Below are positions 60,109-64,000 of a DNA stretch of 64,000 nucleotides, one piece after another (the stretch's first letter is position 1; each line of letters opens with the position of its first letter). The notes beneath the pieces were generated by a model. It ran no database searches. It saw only the letters and a list, made by a program, of their open reading frames with translations, and was not told the origin of the DNA. A program made the translations under genes and the position numbers. The DNA is taken from positions 434,001 through 498,000 of the forward strand of contig NZ_SGXE01000002.1 in NCBI RefSeq assembly GCF_004216895.1. The letters are read 5' to 3'. The stretch comes from Aquimarina brevivitae (GTDB lineage Bacteria; Bacteroidota; Bacteroidia; Flavobacteriales; Flavobacteriaceae).

Positions 60109-60624
60109 CTAAATTTTTTTCATCTGCTGCTTCATCATAGTAATTTGATCTTTCAGCATATTATGTTTGTCCAGTTTTTTGGCCTCCGTGAGCAGCATTT
60201 GAGCTTCGCGCTTTCTCCTTTTCGTTAAAGCAATACCTGCGAGGTTTAATTTGGCTACTGCCAAATCTTGATTCATCGAGAGTCCTAATTTCACCGCTTT
60301 CTTTAAATACTTTTCTGCTTGCGTGATATTAGTTTGGGATAACATAATTCCTAAAAGGTAATTGTAATATCCTTGTTGTTTTGTAGTAAGTGCAGTTGCA
60401 GGGTTATTAATTTTAGCAAGCCACTTTTTTGCCCCATCAAAATCTTGTTTTCTAAGCCTTAGAAATGCCATTAAGATCATTTCATTTTTAAAGTATAGAA
60501 AAATAAAAATCAATGAAAATAAAATTAGCATAATACCATTTCCAATATAATTTTCAATTATTTGCCATACACCAAGCCCAATGATAATAGCTGCTATTAC
60601 TAATTTTATATTTTTGTTGAACAT
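60109..60624 (-). CDS. Membrane-anchored TPR protein
   Basis: A 171-residue protein with two N-terminal membrane helices (LVIAAIIIGLGVWQIIENYI and IMLILFSLIFIFLYF) and a soluble helical part with TPR-like units: AFLRLRKQDFDGAKKWLAKI, YYNYLLGIMLSQTNITQAEKYLKKAVKLGL and DLAVAKLNLAGIALTKRRKREAQML. The last residues are charged. A scaffold role is suggested by the fold. The gene is divergent from the L34 gene, with its 5' region next to that promoter. No named family is certain. Confidence 0.75.
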   Translation of the reverse strand: MFNKNIKLVIAAIIIGLGVWQIIENYIGNGIMLILFSLIFIFLYFKNEMILMAFLRLRKQDFDGAKKWLAKINNPATALTTKQQGYYNYLLGIMLSQTNITQAEKYLKKAVKLGLSMNQDLAVAKLNLAGIALTKRRKREAQMLLTEAKKLDKHNMLKDQITMMKQQMKKI

Positions 60625-60693
60625 ATATAGGATTTAATATTTTTGATCGCGGCAAAGGTAATAAAAACTATTAAAAATATTTTGTATTTTAGG

Positions 60694-60724
60694 TTTGTAG
60701 AAGTAAAAACTCTTTGTATATTTG
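60694..60724 (+). promoter_or_regulatory. Promoter of rpmH
   Basis: TTTG at 60694-60697 and TATATTTG at 60717-60724, spaced by 19 bp, a full consensus Bacteroidota promoter, with the start expected near 60729 and the L34 ATG at 60799. It serves as a good internal reference for the promoters of the small-RNA units. Confidence 0.85.
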
Positions 60725-60798
60725 CCCGCAGTTTTGGAGAAAATACTCCTATAGTTAAAGTAAAGACATCTGAAGAAGAAATATAAAGATAGATAGCA

Positions 60799-60957
60799 AT
60801 GAAAAGAACGTTTCAACCATCAAAAAGGAAAAGAAAAAATAAGCACGGTTTCAGAGAGCGTATGGCTTCCGTGAACGGAAGAAAAGTATTAGCTCGAAGA
60901 AGAGCAAAAGGAAGAAAAAAGCTATCTGTGTCATCTGAGATAAGACATAAGCACTAA
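60799..60957 (+). CDS. rpmH: 50S ribosomal protein L34
   Basis: A 52-residue ribosomal protein, start [20 protein letters not shown], then [20 protein letters not shown] and the short tail [12 protein letters not shown]. These are the hallmark L34 sequences (F-Q-P-S-x-R-K-R, HGFRxRM, GRxVLxxRRxKGRxxLS). The family usually has 44-53 residues, so it is complete. A consensus promoter lies upstream and a hairpin terminator downstream, so it is a one-gene transcript. In many bacteria rpmH is next to rnpA and dnaA; here neither is present and carB follows. Confidence 0.97.
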   Translation: MKRTFQPSKRKRKNKHGFRERMASVNGRKVLARRRAKGRKKLSVSSEIRHKH

Positions 60958-60981
60958 TGATTGTTAGTGATTAAAAATATA

Positions 60982-61010
60982 AAAGGTGTTACTTTAAAGG
61001 TAACGCCTTT
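60982..61010 (+). terminator. Intrinsic terminator of rpmH
   Basis: An 11-bp stem (AAAGGTGTTAC with GTAACGCCTTT, one G-T pair) around a 7-base loop and followed by TTTTATAT. It lies 25 bp after the L34 stop. Confidence 0.85.
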
Positions 61011-61062
61011 TTTTATATCTAATTTGTATTAACTTGTAAAGCGTCAACAATAAAACTTTCCC

Positions 61063-63915
61063 ATGCCTAAAAGAAAAGACCTTAAATGTATTTTGATTAT
61101 TGGATCAGGACCAATCATAATTGGTCAGGCCTGCGAGTTTGATTACTCTGGAACTCAAGCCTTAAGATCGTTAAGAGAGGATGGTATTAAAACCATTTTG
61201 ATCAACTCTAACCCGGCTACAATTATGACAGACCCATCAATGGCGGATCATGTGTATTTAAAACCTTTAAACACAAAGTCTATCATTGATATTTTAAAAC
61301 AACACCCAGAGATTGATGCCGTGCTCCCTACTATGGGTGGGCAAACAGCTTTAAACCTGTGTATAGAGGCAGATGGAAAGGGAATCTGGCAGGACTTTAA
61401 TGTAGAAATTATTGGTGTTGATATTGACGCAATTAATATTACCGAAGACCGAGAAAAGTTTAGGGAGTTAATGCTAAAGATCGGTATTGGTATGGCACCG
61501 CAAGCCACTGCCAACTCTTATCTTAAAGGAAAAGAAATTGCACAGGATTTTGGATTTCCATTAGTAATTAGAGCTTCTTACACCTTAGGTGGAGCAGGAG
61601 CCTCTTTTGTGCATAAAGAAGAAGAATTAGATGAACTACTAACCAGAGGTCTCGAAGTTTCTCCTATACACGAGGTAATGATTGATAAAGCATTACTGGG
61701 GTGGAAAGAATATGAACTAGAGCTGCTTAGAGATAATAATGACAATGTGGTTATTATCTGTACCATTGAAAATATGGATCCAATGGGTATTCATACCGGG
61801 GATTCTATTACCGTTGCGCCCGCAATGACCCTAAGTGATAGTGCTTTTCAGCGTATGCGAGATATGGCGATACATATGATGCGCAGTATTGGTGACTTTG
61901 CAGGTGGTTGTAATGTACAATTTGCTGTGAGTCCGGATGAAAAAGAAGACATTATTGCCATCGAGATTAACCCAAGGGTTTCTCGATCTTCTGCACTGGC
62001 TTCTAAAGCTACTGGATATCCAATCGCTAAAATCGCAGCTAAATTAGCAATAGGGTATAACCTGGATGAGCTAGATAATCAGATTACACAATCTACTTCG
62101 GCACTATTTGAACCTACGCTGGATTATGTGATTGTAAAAATTCCAAGATGGAATTTTGACAAGTTTGAAGGTTCTGATCGTACATTAGGACTTCAAATGA
62201 AATCGGTAGGAGAGGTAATGGCTATTGGGAGGTCTTTTCAGGAAGCCTTACATAAAGCGACACAGTCTCTTGAAATTAAAAGAAATGGTTTAGGTGCAGA
62301 TGGTAAGGGATATAAGAATTATGATCAAATAATTGATAAACTGACCTACGCAAGTTGGGATCGTGTATTTGTGATCTATGATGCAATCCAAATGGGAATA
62401 CCATTAAGTAGGATTCACGAAATTACAAAGATTGATATGTGGTTCCTTAAGCAATATGAGGAATTGTACAATTTGGAAAAAGAAATTTCTACCTATACTA
62501 TACAATCCCTTACTAAAGAGCTTATTCTTGAAGCAAAACAAAAAGGCTTTGCAGATCGACAAATAGCGCATATGGTAGGTTGCTATGAAAGTGAGGTGTA
62601 TAATAAAAGAGAAGACCTTGGTATTAAACGGGTATATAAATTAGTAGATACGTGTGCTGCTGAGTTTAAAGCAGAAACCCCCTATTATTATTCTACCTTT
62701 GAAGCAGAAGTTGAAACGCCAGATGGGAAGGTTTATGTTGCTAATGAGAGTAAGGTAACGGATAAGAAAAAAATTATTGTACTAGGTTCTGGTCCTAATA
62801 GAATCGGACAAGGAATAGAGTTTGACTACTGTTGTGTACATGGTGTATTAGCCTCGGCTGAATGCGGTTACGAAACGATTATGATCAATTGTAACCCAGA
62901 AACGGTGTCAACAGATTTTGATGTAGCAGACAAGCTATATTTTGAACCGGTATTTTGGGAGCATATCTACGACATCATTCGACATGAACAACCAGAAGGA
63001 GTTATTGTACAGCTTGGAGGACAGACGGCTTTAAAGCTTGCAGAGAAATTAGATCGTTATGGTATCAAAATTATAGGTACTAGCTTCCAATCTTTGGATT
63101 TAGCTGAAGATAGAGGTAGTTTTTCTACGCTATTAAAGGACAATAACATTCCTTACCCAGAATTTGATACCGCAGAAACTGCGGATGAAGCCTTGGCTGT
63201 TGCTGATCGATTAGATTTTCCTATTTTGGTTAGACCGTCTTATGTACTTGGAGGTCAGGGAATGAAAATCGTGATTAACAAACAAGAGTTAGAGGAGCAC
63301 GTAGTAGATCTATTACGAAAGATACCTAACAATAAATTATTGCTAGATCATTACCTAGATGGTGCTATTGAAGCGGAAGCGGATGCGATTTGTGATGGCG
63401 AAGATGTCTATATTATAGGTATAATGGAGCATATAGAACCTTGTGGAATACATTCAGGAGATTCTAATGCCACCTTGCCACCGTTTAATTTAGGTGAGTT
63501 TGTGATGCAACAAATTAAGGATCATACTAAAAAAATAGCGTTAGCCTTAAACACGGTAGGATTGATAAACATACAATTTGCGATCAAAGATGATATGGTA
63601 TACATCATAGAAGCTAATCCAAGAGCCTCTAGAACGGTTCCTTTCATTGCTAAGGCATATGGTGAGCCTTATGTGAATTACGCCACAAAAGTGATGCTAG
63701 GGGATAAAAAAGTAAAAGATTTTGACTTTAAACCGCATTTAGATGGTTATGCGATAAAACAACCAGTATTTTCTTTTAATAAGTTCCATAATGTCAATAA
63801 AAAGCTTGGACCTGAAATGAAAAGTACCGGGGAGAGTATATTATTTATTGACGATCTAAAGGATGATCAATTCTATGATTTATATGCAAGAAGAAAGATG
63901 TATTTGAGCAAGTAA
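61063..63915 (+). CDS. carB: Carbamoyl-phosphate synthase large subunit
   Basis: A 950-residue CarB that makes carbamoyl phosphate for pyrimidine and arginine synthesis from ammonia (given by CarA), bicarbonate and two ATP. The two halves each hold an ATP-grasp unit: the first starts ILIIGSGPIIIGQACEFDYSG with LVIRASYTLGGAGA, the second IVLGSGPNRIGQGIEFDYC with ILVRPSYVLGGQGM. The middle oligomerisation part lies at about 400-550. The protein stops at KMYLSK right after the second synthetase unit, so the C-terminal MGS-like allosteric domain of the E. coli enzyme (1073 residues) is missing, as in flavobacterial CarB. No carA lies in the window. A terminator follows. Confidence 0.96.
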   Translation: MPKRKDLKCILIIGSGPIIIGQACEFDYSGTQALRSLREDGIKTILINSNPATIMTDPSMADHVYLKPLNTKSIIDILKQHPEIDAVLPTMGGQTALNLCIEADGKGIWQDFNVEIIGVDIDAINITEDREKFRELMLKIGIGMAPQATANSYLKGKEIAQDFGFPLVIRASYTLGGAGASFVHKEEELDELLTRGLEVSPIHEVMIDKALLGWKEYELELLRDNNDNVVIICTIENMDPMGIHTGDSITVAPAMTLSDSAFQRMRDMAIHMMRSIGDFAGGCNVQFAVSPDEKEDIIAIEINPRVSRSSALASKATGYPIAKIAAKLAIGYNLDELDNQITQSTSALFEPTLDYVIVKIPRWNFDKFEGSDRTLGLQMKSVGEVMAIGRSFQEALHKATQSLEIKRNGLGADGKGYKNYDQIIDKLTYASWDRVFVIYDAIQMGIPLSRIHEITKIDMWFLKQYEELYNLEKEISTYTIQSLTKELILEAKQKGFADRQIAHMVGCYESEVYNKREDLGIKRVYKLVDTCAAEFKAETPYYYSTFEAEVETPDGKVYVANESKVTDKKKIIVLGSGPNRIGQGIEFDYCCVHGVLASAECGYETIMINCNPETVSTDFDVADKLYFEPVFWEHIYDIIRHEQPEGVIVQLGGQTALKLAEKLDRYGIKIIGTSFQSLDLAEDRGSFSTLLKDNNIPYPEFDTAETADEALAVADRLDFPILVRPSYVLGGQGMKIVINKQELEEHVVDLLRKIPNNKLLLDHYLDGAIEAEADAICDGEDVYIIGIMEHIEPCGIHSGDSNATLPPFNLGEFVMQQIKDHTKKIALALNTVGLINIQFAIKDDMVYIIEANPRASRTVPFIAKAYGEPYVNYATKVMLGDKKVKDFDFKPHLDGYAIKQPVFSFNKFHNVNKKLGPEMKSTGESILFIDDLKDDQFYDLYARRKMYLSK

Positions 63916-63943
63916 TAGCTTAAACAGTACTTAATGTTTTTAT

Positions 63944-63970
63944 AAAAGAGCGCTTGTATAGCGCTCTTTT
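63944..63970 (+). terminator. Intrinsic terminator of carB
   Basis: An 11-bp perfect stem (AAAAGAGCGCT with AGCGCTCTTTT) around TGTAT, ending in a T-rich tail. It lies 28 bp past the carB stop. Confidence 0.85.
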
Positions 63971-64000
63971 ATTGTTTTATTAACGCTATATAGTGTTGGA

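Noticed and set aside
60799..60957. A replication origin next to rpmH
   Set aside because: No dnaA, rnpA or DnaA-box cluster is visible; rpmH is followed by carB here.

Overview
The window is a contiguous, AT-rich stretch of a chromosome from the phylum Bacteroidota, almost certainly family Flavobacteriaceae (an Aquimarina-like marine bacterium would fit, but genus is a guess). Signs are: type IX secretion (T9SS) C-terminal sorting domains on three secreted enzymes, lipoproteins with an acidic SDDD stretch after the lipobox cysteine, promoters of the Bacteroidota form TTTG-N18/19-TAnnTTTG, DUF4199 and DUF4136 proteins, a type B L31, and a 950-residue CarB without the C-terminal regulatory domain. 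Most of the window is ordinary core and accessory metabolism in short operons.

Layout. 1-6 kb: envelope and secreted proteins of poorly known function (a 5'-truncated DUF3108-like protein, a kelch-like surface lipoprotein, a small beta-barrel protein, a zinc-ribbon membrane protein). 6-8.7 kb: a TPR histidine kinase with its LuxR-type response regulator. 8.7-18.8 kb: an alpha-glucan/trehalose and osmotic-stress block: a propeller-SnoaL protein, an MFS transporter directly after a bifunctional trehalose-6-phosphate synthase/phosphatase, a divergent GH15 enzyme, an MscS channel and a secreted GH13 alpha-amylase. 19.5-27.5 kb: a fatty-acid degradation locus (MarR regulator, fused hydroxyacyl-CoA dehydrogenase/enoyl-CoA hydratase, thiolase, acyl-CoA dehydrogenase, and a separately transcribed acyl-CoA ligase) with matching palindromes in front of marR and the ligase gene. 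27.7-38.9 kb: secreted M14 peptidase, DUF4136 lipoprotein, purL, secreted endonuclease I, an RsmB-type rRNA methyltransferase and a BNR-like lipoprotein. 39-40.6 kb: ECF sigma factor, membrane anti-sigma-like protein and Spy-like protein. 40.7-41.7 kb: four tandem small-RNA genes. 41.7-48.1 kb: ABC exporter, phosphosugar mutase, GT2 glycosyltransferase and three DUF4199 membrane proteins. 48.3-64 kb: lipoproteins, L31 type B, GlmU-like protein, oligopeptide-binding lipoprotein, MtaB, GNAT protein, alpha/beta hydrolase, lytic transglycosylase, short TauE-like protein, carotenoid oxygenase-like protein, thioredoxin-fold protein, TPR protein, L34 and CarB.

The most unusual element is at 40739-41729: four consecutive units of about 274 bp, each with its own Bacteroidota promoter, a roughly 137-nt transcript with two internal hairpins, and a strong intrinsic terminator closed by a GNRA tetraloop. 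The transcribed parts of units 2-4 are almost identical (one substitution between units 2 and 3) while the spacers between them have drifted, and unit 1 keeps the architecture but replaces the first hairpin. This looks like a family of sibling regulatory RNAs. Second in interest are the palindrome pair of the fatty-acid locus and an MFS gene whose first membrane helix is encoded in frame but with no ATG, GTG or TTG in front of it.
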